Notes: generated from the sequence alone by a model not told the origin. Counted from the first letter of the stretch, positions 8,298 through 16,720 are shown. The stretch: 22,833 bases of DNA from an uncultured Porphyromonas sp. (GCF_905372525.1 NZ_CAJPPN010000039.1:1-22833); one strand, 5' to 3'. Program-made: numbers and translations.

Positions 8298-9302
8298 CTA
8301 AAGTTCTTTGAGGAGCTCTTGCTTCTTTATATCGTAGTCTTCTTGGGTAATGATACCCTCATCGAGGAGGATCTTCAGCTTACGCAGTAGGTCTAGTCCC
8401 TCGGTCTCTGTACCAGAGCTGGAGGTAGCTGCAGCGGTGGTGACCTTACGCCCGAGCTCTAGCCCCACCCCCATCTGTATACCAGCTCCCGCTAGGCCGC
8501 CTTCGTTGCGGGCGGCATCACGCAGAGCCTGTAGGCGCTGCATCTCTTCGTAGCTCAGCCCAGCCTCGGAGGCCGCTAGAGTATCGGCAGTGACATCGGA
8601 AACCCGAGCGATGCGCCTCAGCGTACCTTCGTCGAACTGTGTGCCACTGACCCGGACATCGGTGAGCTCCAGACCAAGCTGGGCAAAGACGGGGGAAACG
8701 AGCTCTCGTAGTTTGTCTGATAGCTCTATGAGATGAGCATCCACTTCGATGTAGGGATACCCACCCTCGTGAATGATCGTTGCCGCAGCCTGATAGGTAC
8801 GCTCTAGGAAGATCTCACGCAGGGGCTCCAGCTCATAGCCTTCGCTATTAGTCCCGATATAGGTCACGAAGAAGAGCTGAGGGTCACTGATCCTGAAGGA
8901 GTAGGTCCCATTCATCCCCATCTCGACAGGTATCTTATAGACCTTGTCCATGAGCTTGATGGGTGTAGATGTCCCCCAGTAGACGTTCGTCACATGTGAC
9001 GTGCGGAAGAAGTAGATCTGGAGCTTGTGCTCACTCTCCAGCCCTTGATGCAGACGCACAAGAGTCGTCACGAAGGGGTGGTTATCCGTCCTAAGGAGAA
9101 ATGAACCAGACTCTGTGATGACCTCTACGATCTTCCCCTCATAGACGAGTAGTGCCCCCTGCCCTGGAGCGACAATGAGCTTACTAGCATCCTTGATCTC
9201 ATCGAGCTTGGAGGGGAAGCGATACCAGAGCTGCTCCGGCTCTGGCGACTTCCATTCGATTACTTGGGCGAGCTGCCCTCTGAAGATATTTAAGAGTCCC
9301 AT
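8298..9302 (-). CDS. SPFH-domain protein with C-terminal SHOCT helix (YdjI-like)
   Basis: 334-residue protein of the SPFH (band 7) group often annotated as virion-core-protein-like and related to Bacillus YdjI. The start MGLLNIFRGQLAQVIEWKSP and the following LIVAPGQGALLVYEGKIVEVI are typical of this branch; there is no N-terminal transmembrane helix. The central region holds the SPFH fold and its helical extension (about 150-260). A Gly/Ala-rich low-complexity linker follows, and the last 30 residues (LLRKLKILLDEGIITQEDYD...) form a SHOCT domain. Such proteins are thought to assemble on membranes as oligomeric scaffolds. The gene is 12 bp downstream of a zinc-ribbon membrane protein gene, a pairing reminiscent of zinc-ribbon/SPFH neighbours in the Bacillus ydj operon. 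Family assignment is good; function here is unknown. Confidence 0.85.
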   Translation of the reverse strand: MGLLNIFRGQLAQVIEWKSPEPEQLWYRFPSKLDEIKDASKLIVAPGQGALLVYEGKIVEVITESGSFLLRTDNHPFVTTLVRLHQGLESEHKLQIYFFRTSHVTNVYWGTSTPIKLMDKVYKIPVEMGMNGTYSFRISDPQLFFVTYIGTNSEGYELEPLREIFLERTYQAAATIIHEGGYPYIEVDAHLIELSDKLRELVSPVFAQLGLELTDVRVSGTQFDEGTLRRIARVSDVTADTLAASEAGLSYEEMQRLQALRDAARNEGGLAGAGIQMGVGLELGRKVTTAAATSSSGTETEGLDLLRKLKILLDEGIITQEDYDIKKQELLKEL

Positions 9303-9314
9303 ATCGATCGTTTA

Positions 9315-10706
9315 TTACTTCCTTTGTTCGACTTCAGCGCTCTCCAGCAGAGACCGTGTTTCTTGTACATAAGCAACTGTACCTGTCTTGGAGAACTTCA
9401 TGCAAAGGTTATATCCGACTAAGATATATCCACCGCCATAGGGCAGGGTCACGTCATAGGGGAAGAAATGCTCTGCACCGCTATCTTCCTGATATGTCCA
9501 TTTCACCTCTGCGGTACGTGCATCCAAGCACTGATAGATGCGAGGGGCATCTTTGTCTATGGTCGGGCGGTAGGTGATGAAGACTTGATTGTCACCATAG
9601 TGGAGTACCTCGGGTGAGAAATAGTAGGCATCAGGGGTGAAGTTCTTATAAGAGACTAGACGTGAGCGTTGCTTGCTCCAGTCTGAGATGAAGACCTTGC
9701 GATAGGGGTCACGATCAGTAAATATCCCTGATCCACCGTAATCCTTCTGCCACTGGAAGCTGGGCTTATTCTTGGGATAACCAACCTGCCAGCGATACTG
9801 ATACTTGACGAGCTGGATGAGTTCTTCTGTATATTCGGAAATGCTGATCGTAGAAAACTGGAAGGCGGTATAGACCTGAGGATTGGGAGGCATTGCCTCA
9901 TAGGCATTCCACAGCTCATTCTCTGTATAGATTTTCTTGAGGACTGGGTAGAAGATGTACTTCTTCCCAAGACTTGTCATCAGAGTGAGCCCATCTGGAT
10001 CACTATGGTTAAATTCTATCTGAGAGATACCTTTGGCTAGCTCCTTGACTTCGGGGAACTCTACCTGGGGTACTATTTCCCGTAGCTCATAGTTCCCTCG
10101 GTTTACTTCATAGATCTTTCGATCATTGATGATGAGGTAGATTCGGCCATCAGAGAGCTCCTGTAGCGTAGCTTCTTCTAGGCTCTTTAGATCTGTGAGC
10201 TCTTGTACCTTGAGGAGTTTCTTTGTTTCGGGAGAGACGGTCACAGCCAAACGGGTCTCTTGCTCTCTCCCATCTCTTCTTCTCGACATGCGCCGGGTAC
10301 CTATCCCCATGATGACGGGTTGTCCCTTGCGGTCTAGGAAGGCGGTAACTTCTTCCCAACTCCAGAAATACTGTTCCTGATCCTCATCTGCCGATAAGGC
10401 TCTCTCCAAGGGAGATTTTATGGAAGGACGTTGGAGGAGACTACTGATGAAAGGGGTGACAAAGACGAAGAACAAGAACACGCCCGTCACTAAATAGACG
10501 TGCTTCTTGTACTTCTTCAGGAAATCCTCTTCTAGGGCAGGCCCTGTACCCCCAGGATACTCATGTCTATGATGGATCGTAATGTCATCACTGTCTAGCC
10601 AGAACTCCGTCGAACAGCTACGACAGCGATAGTGATCTTCTCTGATCTGATCTACTCGTGTACTCCCACACTGAGGGCACTTGATGGTCTTTATCGTCTT
10701 AGACAT
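9315..10706 (-). CDS. Zinc-ribbon membrane protein with large C-terminal domain
   Basis: 463-residue protein. A zinc ribbon at the N-terminus has C10-x2-C13 and C28-x2-C31 (CPQCG...CRSCSTEFW). A single transmembrane helix spans about residues 69-91. The remaining roughly 370 residues are rich in aromatic beta-strand-like segments (ELSDGRIYLIINDRKIYEV, GGGYILVGYNLCMKFSKTG) that could form a propeller-like fold; this is a guess from strand pattern. The zinc ribbon would be cytoplasmic and the large domain periplasmic, or the reverse if the protein is tail-oriented. It is 37 bp after the TPR gene and 12 bp before the SPFH gene, suggesting work with the SPFH scaffold at the membrane. No enzymatic motif was seen. 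Confidence 0.75.
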   Translation of the reverse strand: MSKTIKTIKCPQCGSTRVDQIREDHYRCRSCSTEFWLDSDDITIHHRHEYPGGTGPALEEDFLKKYKKHVYLVTGVFLFFVFVTPFISSLLQRPSIKSPLERALSADEDQEQYFWSWEEVTAFLDRKGQPVIMGIGTRRMSRRRDGREQETRLAVTVSPETKKLLKVQELTDLKSLEEATLQELSDGRIYLIINDRKIYEVNRGNYELREIVPQVEFPEVKELAKGISQIEFNHSDPDGLTLMTSLGKKYIFYPVLKKIYTENELWNAYEAMPPNPQVYTAFQFSTISISEYTEELIQLVKYQYRWQVGYPKNKPSFQWQKDYGGSGIFTDRDPYRKVFISDWSKQRSRLVSYKNFTPDAYYFSPEVLHYGDNQVFITYRPTIDKDAPRIYQCLDARTAEVKWTYQEDSGAEHFFPYDVTLPYGGGYILVGYNLCMKFSKTGTVAYVQETRSLLESAEVEQRK

Positions 10707-10743
10707 TGGGGCACTGTAGTCATTAAGTTAGTCGATCCCGTGG

Positions 10744-11616
10744 CTATTGTATCCCGATATTCCGCTCGCGGGCCTCCGCCTGGCGAAGGTCTTCCTGAGC
10801 CTCTTTCTTATTGCCCAGTGCTTCATTGAGCTCGGCTCGCAGACGATAGAGCGTTGCAGGAGCCTTCCCTCGGGCATATTCAAATGCGAGGTTGATGTCT
10901 CGCTGAGCAAAACCTCGCATGCCACGAGCAAGGAACATCCGTGCCCTACCCTCATAGACCTCAGCATTACGGGGGAGTTTATCCGTGAGGTAGCTATAGA
11001 GTCGCTCTGCCTCGTCATAACGTCCTCGCATGGTCTCTAGGAGTGCATAGCCGATACGAGCCTTGAGTGACTCTCCGTTACCCTCGATGATGCTCTTTAG
11101 GTCATTCTCTGCTAGATCATACTCTTTCATCAGTAGGTAGAGCATGGCACGCTGGTAGAGGTAGAGCTCATTCCGTGGGTGAGCTGAGATAAGGAGAGCG
11201 AAGTCTGTGAGAGCAGCCTTATAGTCCTTCCTACGGACAAAGAGTTGCGCCCTATTATAGCGGGCAGTAGGGTCACTCGGGCTCTGCTCTAGGGCTGCAC
11301 CAAAGGAGAGTAGTGCCGCATCCGACTTACCCTGCAGGAGCTGAAGTCCCCCAAGGTTGTTTAGGAGCATCGCCTGTACCAACCCTCGGGGAGCAAGGCG
11401 AAGTGCCTCCCGCAGATAGGTCTCGGCACGAGCATAGTCACCTAGATTGCCTGCTACGAAGCTAGAGTCAATCAGTGCTTCATAGCGAGAGAGACTATCT
11501 AGGCTAGGAGCCCGATACCCCATAGCATGGAGTGACCCAGCACCCAGGGAAGCTAGGAGCAGGGTACCAAGGGCGAGACAAACTAGGGCTGGATAATATC
11601 TCATTCTACGATCCAT
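10744..11616 (-). CDS. Exported TPR-repeat protein
   Basis: 290 residues from the ATG at 11616 (an ATG at 11604 is equally possible). A hydrophobic signal segment (ALVCLALGTLLLASLGAGS) ends near SLHA, so the protein is probably periplasmic or lipid-free exported. The rest is about six to seven tetratricopeptide repeats, for example NLGDYARAETYLREALRLAP, LQGKSDAALLSFGAALEQSP and RRKDYKAALTDFALLISAHP. TPR arrays bind partner proteins. The frame is open upstream to 11700, but the -7 box at 11640-11647 and the signal peptide argue for the shorter form. It is probably the first gene of the TPR/zinc-ribbon/SPFH/small membrane/nuclease operon, though it may function separately. Confidence 0.8.
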   Translation of the reverse strand: MDRRMRYYPALVCLALGTLLLASLGAGSLHAMGYRAPSLDSLSRYEALIDSSFVAGNLGDYARAETYLREALRLAPRGLVQAMLLNNLGGLQLLQGKSDAALLSFGAALEQSPSDPTARYNRAQLFVRRKDYKAALTDFALLISAHPRNELYLYQRAMLYLLMKEYDLAENDLKSIIEGNGESLKARIGYALLETMRGRYDEAERLYSYLTDKLPRNAEVYEGRARMFLARGMRGFAQRDINLAFEYARGKAPATLYRLRAELNEALGNKKEAQEDLRQAEARERNIGIQ

Positions 11617-11639
11617 TGGTGTTCTATCTATTTCTACAC

Positions 11640-11647
11640 CAAAGATA
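11640..11647 (-). promoter_or_regulatory. Candidate -7 box for the TPR-led operon
   Basis: Read on the minus strand this is TATCTTTG, an exact match to TAnnTTTG, 23 bp upstream of the ATG at 11616. No good TTG -33 element lies at 19-21 bp further upstream, so it is a half-supported promoter. Confidence 0.4.
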
Positions 11648-11704
11648 CAACACCTTGAGTAATTGACCATAAGCCACAGCGACGGGGAGACGATACTCAT
11701 AGCC

Positions 11705-11774
11705 TAGGCTTATGGGGCGGGGGCTCTGGGAATATTCCCCCATACCCCCCCTCTCCCATAGCCTAAAGAGGCTA
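11705..11774 (-). other. Overlapping hairpins downstream of the barrel-like gene
   Basis: Directly after the stop codon of the gene ending at 11776 is a hairpin TAGCCT-aaag-AGGCTA (11759-11774). A second, larger pairing joins CCCATAGCCTA (11755-11765) to TAGGCTtATGGG (11705-11716) with one bulge and encloses the 12-bp palindrome GGGAATATTCCC (11728-11739). The two pairings share bases 11759-11765 and exclude each other. No clear T-run follows. This may be a terminator or mRNA 3-prime end structure. Confidence 0.45.
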
Positions 11775-11775
11775 A

Positions 11776-12321
11776 CTACAGATCTACACCGATCTTGAAG
11801 GAGAGACCTCCGATAGAAGAGGTATTCTTCTCCTTCCCAAACTTATACTCCGCAGCCTGATGCCCATAGCCTAGACTTAAGGTGACCATCTTGACTGCAA
11901 AGCCAGCTGCGACGGAGAGGTAGACTCCATTGACTCCCGTCGGGCTCAGTCCAAGTGCATAGCCAGGCTTGAAGTCTACGAAGGGCGTGAACCAAGTGGT
12001 GCCGGTAGGGACGAAAGCTCGGACATTGGCATAGATAGGGAATGTCCAGAAGTCACTGATCCCATCGAACACCGAAGAGAAGTAATTGACCCCTGCACCG
12101 CCGCCGAGGAAGACATATCGGCTGAACTTTACCCCAAAAGTAGGGAGAAGCTCAACCCGCTGCCCGAAGGGATCGTTTGCCATACCTATACCGAGCTCAC
12201 AAGTACCACCATACTTGGGATACTCTAGGTAGGAGGCATAGGGGCGGGGGGGGATCTGCGCTGCTACCGTCCACGATAGGCCGAGGAGGAGCAGCAGACT
12301 AAGGATTAACTTTCTGTGCAT
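11776..12321 (-). CDS. Exported outer-membrane beta-barrel-like protein
   Basis: 181-residue protein with a clear signal peptide (KLILSLLLLLGLSWTVAAQ, likely cut after VAA). The mature part has alternating hydrophobic/polar strands with many Gly and aromatic residues (YVFLGGGAGVNYFSS, VYLSVAAGFAVKMVTLSLGYG) and ends in a strand (GGLSFKIGVDL), as expected of a small eight-strand-type outer-membrane barrel. I do not recognise a specific family. It lies 105 bp downstream of gdhA on the same strand, beyond a strong hairpin, and no TAnnTTTG promoter is visible in that gap, so it may depend on read-through or an unrecognised promoter. Confidence 0.75.
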   Translation of the reverse strand: MHRKLILSLLLLLGLSWTVAAQIPPRPYASYLEYPKYGGTCELGIGMANDPFGQRVELLPTFGVKFSRYVFLGGGAGVNYFSSVFDGISDFWTFPIYANVRAFVPTGTTWFTPFVDFKPGYALGLSPTGVNGVYLSVAAGFAVKMVTLSLGYGHQAAEYKFGKEKNTSSIGGLSFKIGVDL

Positions 12322-12351
12322 CTTGTGTGTGGTGTGTGTTTGACGTACTAA

Positions 12352-12396
12352 AAGTCAGCCCACAGCTAAGCCCTAGAGGGAGCTGTGGGCTGACTT
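12352..12396 (-). terminator. gdhA terminator hairpin
   Basis: A perfect 16-bp inverted repeat (12352-12367 with 12381-12396) has a 13-nt loop and lies 31 bp beyond the gdhA stop. On the minus strand the stem runs into four T residues. It separates gdhA from the barrel-like gene. Confidence 0.8.
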
Positions 12397-12426
12397 GGTT
12401 AAGAGTAAGTGCTTAGAGCAGGTATC

Positions 12427-13764
12427 TTAGAGGACACCCTGCTCGAGCATGGCTGTAGCTACCTTGAGGAAGCCAGCGATGTTTGCACCCTTGACGTAGT
12501 TGATGTAGTCTCCTTCGCGACCATTGACGACGCACTGCTCATGGATGTCGCTCATGATCTGATGGAGCTTAGCATCTACTTCTTCGTTTGTCCAAGAGAG
12601 GTGCATAGCGTTCTGGGACATTTCCAGACCAGAGGTAGCTACACCACCTGCATTGACGGCCTTACCTGGAGCGAAGAGCATCTTCTGTGCTACGAAGTAC
12701 TCAGCAGCCTCGGCGGTACAGCCCATGTTCGAGGTTTCTGCTACGATCGTGACCCCATTAGCATGGAGCATCTTAGCGTCGGCTTCGTTCATTTCGTTCT
12801 GGGTCGCACAGGGCATAGCGATGTCTACCTTCTGTTCCCATGGCTTCTTGCCTGCGAAGAACTGAGCCTTAGGGAACTTCTTGACATAGTCAGAGACGAC
12901 GTCGTTACCGCTGGAGCGGAGCTCAAGCATAGCTTGGAACTTTTCTTCTGTATTGATCCCATCGGGGTCGTAGATATAACCGTCAGGGCCAGAGATGGTG
13001 ACGACCTTTGCTCCTAGCTCTGTAGCCTTCTTAGCTACCCCCCAAGCGACGTTACCGAAGCCCGAGATAGCGACAGTCTTGCCCTTGAGCTCGATGTTGT
13101 GCTGCTTGCAGATGTGCTGTACGAAGTATACTGCACCGAAGCCCGTGGACTCAGGACGTAGGCGAGAGCCCCCGAAGGTGAAGCCCTTACCAGTCATTGT
13201 ACCCGTGTGCTCATTGGCTAGACGCTTGTACTGGCCATACATGTAGGCCACCTCACGACCACCTACGCCGATATCCCCTGCAGGGACATCCGTATCGGGG
13301 CCGATGTAGCGCCATAGCTCACGCATGAAGCTCTGGCAGAAGGTCATGATCTCACGATCGCTCTTGCCCTTAGGAGAGAAGTCTGCGCCTCCCTTACCAC
13401 CACCCATAGGCAGTGTCGTCAGAGCATTCTTGAAGGTCTGCTCGAAGCCGAGGAACTTCAGGATGGAGAGATTGACTGATGGATGGAAGCGGATACCCCC
13501 CTTATACGGGCCGATGGCATTGTTGAACTGTACACGGTATCCAATGTTTACATGGACCTTGCCGGCATCGTCGATCCAAGGTACGCGGAAGGTGATGATA
13601 CGATCAGGCTCTACGAGGCGCTCGATGATGGATGCCTTCTCGAACTCAGGGTGCTGGTTGTAGACTTCTTCTACAGATAGAAGGACTTCCTTCACAGCCT
13701 GGAGGAATTCCTTCTCCCCAGGGTGCTTTGCCTCTAGAGAGGCCAGAATCTCAGCGGATTTCAT
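12427..13764 (-). CDS. gdhA: Glutamate dehydrogenase, hexameric class
   Basis: 445 residues, the usual length for hexameric bacterial glutamate dehydrogenases. It interconverts glutamate and 2-oxoglutarate plus ammonia in the cytoplasm, which in amino-acid-fermenting Porphyromonas is a main catabolic step. Visible motifs are YKGGIRFHPSVN, the catalytic-lysine region PMGGGKGGADFSPKG, the DVPAGDIGVGGREVAYMYG segment and the dinucleotide-binding SGFGNVAWG. Annotation pipelines often call this family NADP-specific, but the Porphyromonas gingivalis enzyme was described as NAD-dependent, so cofactor should not be inferred from family alone. It has its own promoter (13822-13853) and terminator (12352-12396), so it is probably monocistronic. 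The start is well supported by full-length family alignment from MKSAEILASLEAKHPGE. Confidence 0.97.
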   Translation of the reverse strand: MKSAEILASLEAKHPGEKEFLQAVKEVLLSVEEVYNQHPEFEKASIIERLVEPDRIITFRVPWIDDAGKVHVNIGYRVQFNNAIGPYKGGIRFHPSVNLSILKFLGFEQTFKNALTTLPMGGGKGGADFSPKGKSDREIMTFCQSFMRELWRYIGPDTDVPAGDIGVGGREVAYMYGQYKRLANEHTGTMTGKGFTFGGSRLRPESTGFGAVYFVQHICKQHNIELKGKTVAISGFGNVAWGVAKKATELGAKVVTISGPDGYIYDPDGINTEEKFQAMLELRSSGNDVVSDYVKKFPKAQFFAGKKPWEQKVDIAMPCATQNEMNEADAKMLHANGVTIVAETSNMGCTAEAAEYFVAQKMLFAPGKAVNAGGVATSGLEMSQNAMHLSWTNEEVDAKLHQIMSDIHEQCVVNGREGDYINYVKGANIAGFLKVATAMLEQGVL

Positions 13765-13821
13765 AACTGATTGGTCTTATAGTTTGAAGTGCATGGCTCG
13801 GAAGAGCCCTTAATTCACCAG

Positions 13822-13853
13822 CAAATATATGCAATGATTTCCGCCCCAGCAAA
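13822..13853 (-). promoter_or_regulatory. gdhA promoter, Bacteroidota sigma-ABfr type
   Basis: On the minus strand, TTTG (13853-13850), a 20-bp spacer and TATATTTG (13829-13822) match the Bacteroidota consensus exactly. Transcription should begin near 13815, giving a leader of about 50 nt before the gdhA ATG at 13764. Confidence 0.8.
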
Positions 13854-14273
13854 TATCCTAGATGTCGCATGTAAAGGACAAAATGACACCTTAACAGGCA
13901 TTTACGAAAACACTGGAAATATTCCGTCTTTTCTTCCACAAAGACTCCATACGTTAAGAAACCTCCTCCATTTTATACATCCCAAGACCTCACGAAAGAC
14001 CCCCTCAGTAATAGGCTCCAGCCCCCGTCTTGTCCCTTCCCCCATACGCCAAGAGCCATAGATGAGATGCTAGGGGATATCATGTATGAGGCCTAGAAGA
14101 GACCTCTCTCATGGTATCCTCACGGCCCCTAATGCACTGATAGGTCTCCTACCCATCATGATATATTAAATGAGCGAGTAGCGTAGCAGATAGGGCGATA
14201 TCGTCTCCTCCCCATATGCTATGCTGCTCTCTAGTAGCATAGATCCTATCCCGTTGTGCACCCAGCTAAGGGG
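13854..14273. other. Intergenic region between ribD and gdhA
   Basis: No convincing gene is seen. Two hairpins stand out downstream of ribD (minus strand): 14219-14242, a 10-bp stem (CTATGCTGCT with AGTAGCATAG, one G-U) and 14075-14119, an imperfect stem (GGATA-CATG-GAGG paired with CCTC-CATG-TATCC). Neither is followed by a T-run. Either could mark the 3-prime end of the ribD transcript. Confidence 0.5.
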
Positions 14274-15299
14274 TCAGCTCCGGTACCCCCGGAGGGATGG
14301 AGCTGATACTCCCTGCCCCAGAGCTCGGGGAGAGACCTCCAGTTGAATATCATCATAGAGCCCCCGAGCGATGAAGCTCTCGAGAGTGGCACTTCCTCCC
14401 TCGATGAGGAGCGACTGTACCCCCTCCTCCATGTAGAGAGCTGCGAGGATCGCCTCTGGGGTAAGAGTCTCTCCTGCTATCGCTCGGTAACGTACGTGTG
14501 CCCTACCCGGCTCTGGATCTGAGGGAGGGGCTTCTGAGGCTAAGTGTAGGACGAGTGTGGGGCTGGTGCTGTCGGTGAAGACTCGCAGATCTCGTGGGAG
14601 CTGGAGCCGTGGATCGAGGATGACCCTCAGGGGGGAACGCCCATACCAAAGCCGATTGCCCAGCTGTGGGTCGTCCAGCAGAGCGGTACGATAGCCCACG
14701 AGGATTGCATCGTGGGCTTGACGTAGCTGATGGACTAGACGCTGGTGAAGAGGACTGGAGAAGACCTCGGGACTCTCCTCACGAGAGGAGCGTACCCGAT
14801 CCATGTAGCCATCGATGCTTTGAGCCCACTTGAGCGTGACATAGGGGCGATGAAGTGTGTGTGCTGTGATGAAGGCTGCGTTTAGGCTTCTGGCTTCCTC
14901 CTCCAGCAAGCCCACCGAGACCTCTACGCCCCCCTCATCTCGTAGATGCTGTATTCCCCGCCCCGAGACGGCAGGGAAGGGATCCTCTATCGCCACTACT
15001 ACCCTCGGGATGCGCTCGCGGAGGATGAGCTCCACACATGGAGGTGTCTTGCCATAGTGCGCGCAGGGCTCCAAGGTTACGTAGAGCGTACTCTCGGGCA
15101 ATAGGTGACGCTCTCGTACACTAGCCACGGCCATCACCTCTGCATGTCCCTCGCCGGGGCGATGATGATACCCCTCTCCTATGATCCGCCCCTCGTGGAC
15201 GATCACGGCTCCCACCATAGGATTGGGACTCGCCGTTCCCACCCCTAGGGAGGCGAGCTCTAGGGCTCTACGCATGAAGATCTCATCACACTCTATCAT
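14274..15299 (-). CDS. ribD: Bifunctional riboflavin biosynthesis deaminase/reductase RibD
   Basis: 341 residues. It catalyses two consecutive steps of riboflavin synthesis: deamination of diaminohydroxyphosphoribosylaminopyrimidine and NADPH-dependent reduction of the ribosyl chain. The N-terminal deaminase shows HAEV (about residues 52-55) and PCAHYGKTPPC (about 78-88), the zinc ligands. The reductase half starts near YVTLKWAQSIDGYMD and includes LLIEGGSATLESFI. The C-terminus is shorter and more diverged than in Bacillus RibD, but both domains appear complete. It is divergent from prmC with under 30 bp between starts, leaving no room for an FMN riboswitch. No other rib genes are in the window. 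Confidence 0.95.
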   Translation of the reverse strand: MIECDEIFMRRALELASLGVGTASPNPMVGAVIVHEGRIIGEGYHHRPGEGHAEVMAVASVRERHLLPESTLYVTLEPCAHYGKTPPCVELILRERIPRVVVAIEDPFPAVSGRGIQHLRDEGGVEVSVGLLEEEARSLNAAFITAHTLHRPYVTLKWAQSIDGYMDRVRSSREESPEVFSSPLHQRLVHQLRQAHDAILVGYRTALLDDPQLGNRLWYGRSPLRVILDPRLQLPRDLRVFTDSTSPTLVLHLASEAPPSDPEPGRAHVRYRAIAGETLTPEAILAALYMEEGVQSLLIEGGSATLESFIARGLYDDIQLEVSPRALGQGVSAPSLRGYRS

Positions 15300-15309
15300 C
15301 TCTTATCGC

Positions 15310-15317
15310 TATATTTG
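15310..15317 (+). promoter_or_regulatory. Candidate -7 box for prmC operon
   Basis: TATATTTG matches TAnnTTTG exactly, but there is no TTG about 20 bp upstream; that stretch is the 5-prime end of ribD. If used, transcription would begin near 15324, just before the ATG at 15327, making the mRNA almost leaderless and excluding the in-frame ATG at 15315. Confidence 0.4.
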
Positions 15318-15326
15318 CTCTATAAA

Positions 15327-16229
15327 ATGAAAACAATCAGACAACTAGAGGAAGAGGCAATCCTTCGCCTAAGTTCAGAGTATGAGCCCGCAGAGGCTCG
15401 GGAGATAGCGAGGCGTCTCATCGAGGATCTACGGGGCTTGCGACGTACGGATCTACTCCTCCTCACTGGCAAAGATACGCTTTTGTCTCCCGAGGAGATC
15501 ACACTTCTAGAGAGAGCTCTCCATAGGCTCGAGGCAGCAGAGCCCCTACAGTACGTCTTAGGCAAAGCCTCCTTTCTCGGGGGGGAGCTCCAGGTCGCCC
15601 CTGGGGTGCTCATCCCGAGGCCAGAGACAGAGGAGCTTGCCCAGCTCATCCTCCAGCATCCCGAGGCTTCCTCTTGGCGACGTCTACTAGACGTAGGGAC
15701 GGGTAGTGGGTGCCTTGCGTGGGCACTTGCCAAGCACCTCCCCCAGCTAGACCAAGCTATTGCCCTCGAGGTCTCGAGCCAAGCGATCCCCATCGCTCAG
15801 GAGAACTTCCGTCGGCTCTATGAGCAGAGCGGACGAGAGGTCTACCTGTGGCATGAAGACCTCTTTGCCTTAGTCGAAGCCCATACTCCCCCGCCTACCC
15901 CGCTTGACTTGATCGTAAGTAATCCCCCCTATATTCACCCAAGCGAAGCAGAGGATATGACAGCGCATGTCCTGCTGTATGAGCCTCACCTTGCCCTTTT
16001 TGCCCCCGAAGAATCCCCCCTAGCCTACTATACAGCTATTGGCCAGCTAGTCCGCCAAGGCTACCTACGCTCTGGAGGAAGCCTTTGGCTAGAGCTCAAT
16101 CCTCTCTATGCCGAGCAGACCCGGACAGCTCTCCTACATATAATAGGTAGCGAGCAGGCAGAGGCAGAGCTCATCAAGGATATGAGTGGTAAGAACCGCT
16201 TCCTACATCTAACCTATCACTCGGCATGA
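15327..16229 (+). CDS. prmC: Peptide chain release factor glutamine methyltransferase PrmC
   Basis: 300 residues from the ATG at 15327; the frame is also open from 15315. It methylates the glutamine of the GGQ motif in release factors RF1 and RF2 using S-adenosylmethionine. The N-terminal helical domain is followed by PLQYVLGKASFLGGELQVAPGVLIPRPETEEL, the SAM-binding LLDVGTGSGCLAWALAK and the catalytic NPPY motif (SNPPYIHPSE), all standard for PrmC. It is first in an operon with recX and comF; its stop codon overlaps the recX start (ATGA at 16226-16229). The shorter start is preferred because the -7 box candidate covers 15310-15317 and because family N-termini begin near MKTIRQLEEEA. Confidence 0.94.
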   Translation: MKTIRQLEEEAILRLSSEYEPAEAREIARRLIEDLRGLRRTDLLLLTGKDTLLSPEEITLLERALHRLEAAEPLQYVLGKASFLGGELQVAPGVLIPRPETEELAQLILQHPEASSWRRLLDVGTGSGCLAWALAKHLPQLDQAIALEVSSQAIPIAQENFRRLYEQSGREVYLWHEDLFALVEAHTPPPTPLDLIVSNPPYIHPSEAEDMTAHVLLYEPHLALFAPEESPLAYYTAIGQLVRQGYLRSGGSLWLELNPLYAEQTRTALLHIIGSEQAEAELIKDMSGKNRFLHLTYHSA

Positions 16230-16720
16230 GAAGCAAAGCCCTGACACCCGAGGAAGCCTATATACGTCTTGCCCACCTCTGCTCGGGCTCCGAACAAGCT
16301 CCACTTACACTAGAGAGAAAGCTACTGCGCTGGGGCATAGACGAAGATGAAGCAGAGGAGATCCTAGAGCGACTGAAGGCAGAGGGATTTATCAGTGAGA
16401 GGCGCTTTGCAGTAGCCTTTGTACGAGACAAGTACCGCTTCAATGGTTGGGGGCCTCTTCGCCTAAGGAGCGAACTCAGACGGCTGGGTATCCCTACCGA
16501 ATTCATTGACGAAGCCCTAGAGGAGCTAGAGGAGGAAGAAGAACATTCGACCTACGAACAAGTGGTGGAGCTTCTAAGGAAGAAATACCGTACGTTCCCC
16601 CAGAGCTTGGAGCAACGCAAAGCCTTCGATCGACTCATGCGTTATGGGCTCTATCGAGGCTATGAGTACGAGGAGGTCAGAGAAGCTACACGGACTATCC
16701 TAGGAGACGATGACGACTAA
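16226..16720 (+). CDS. recX: RecX-family regulatory protein
   Basis: 164-residue all-helical protein. RecX proteins bind RecA filaments and modulate strand exchange. Family features are LTPEEAYIRLAHLCS, the RWGIDEDEAEEILERLKAEGFISERRFAVAFVRDKYRFNGWGPLRLRSELRRLGI core and the following acidic helix (EALEELEEEEEH). The protein is close to the usual family length. It overlaps prmC by 4 bp and comF by 11 bp, so all three are translationally coupled. RecA itself is not in the window. Confidence 0.9.
   Translation: MRSKALTPEEAYIRLAHLCSGSEQAPLTLERKLLRWGIDEDEAEEILERLKAEGFISERRFAVAFVRDKYRFNGWGPLRLRSELRRLGIPTEFIDEALEELEEEEEHSTYEQVVELLRKKYRTFPQSLEQRKAFDRLMRYGLYRGYEYEEVREATRTILGDDDD

Noticed and set aside
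11617..11700. Longer N-terminus for the TPR protein
   Set aside because: It would put 28-32 residues before a clear signal peptide, and a -7 box falls within it.
12409..13017. 202-codon open frame antisense to gdhA
   Set aside because: It lies wholly opposite a highly conserved gene and has no family-like sequence; it reflects codon use of gdhA.
14274..15326. FMN riboswitch ahead of ribD
   Set aside because: Fewer than 30 bp separate ribD from the divergent prmC start, too little for the aptamer.
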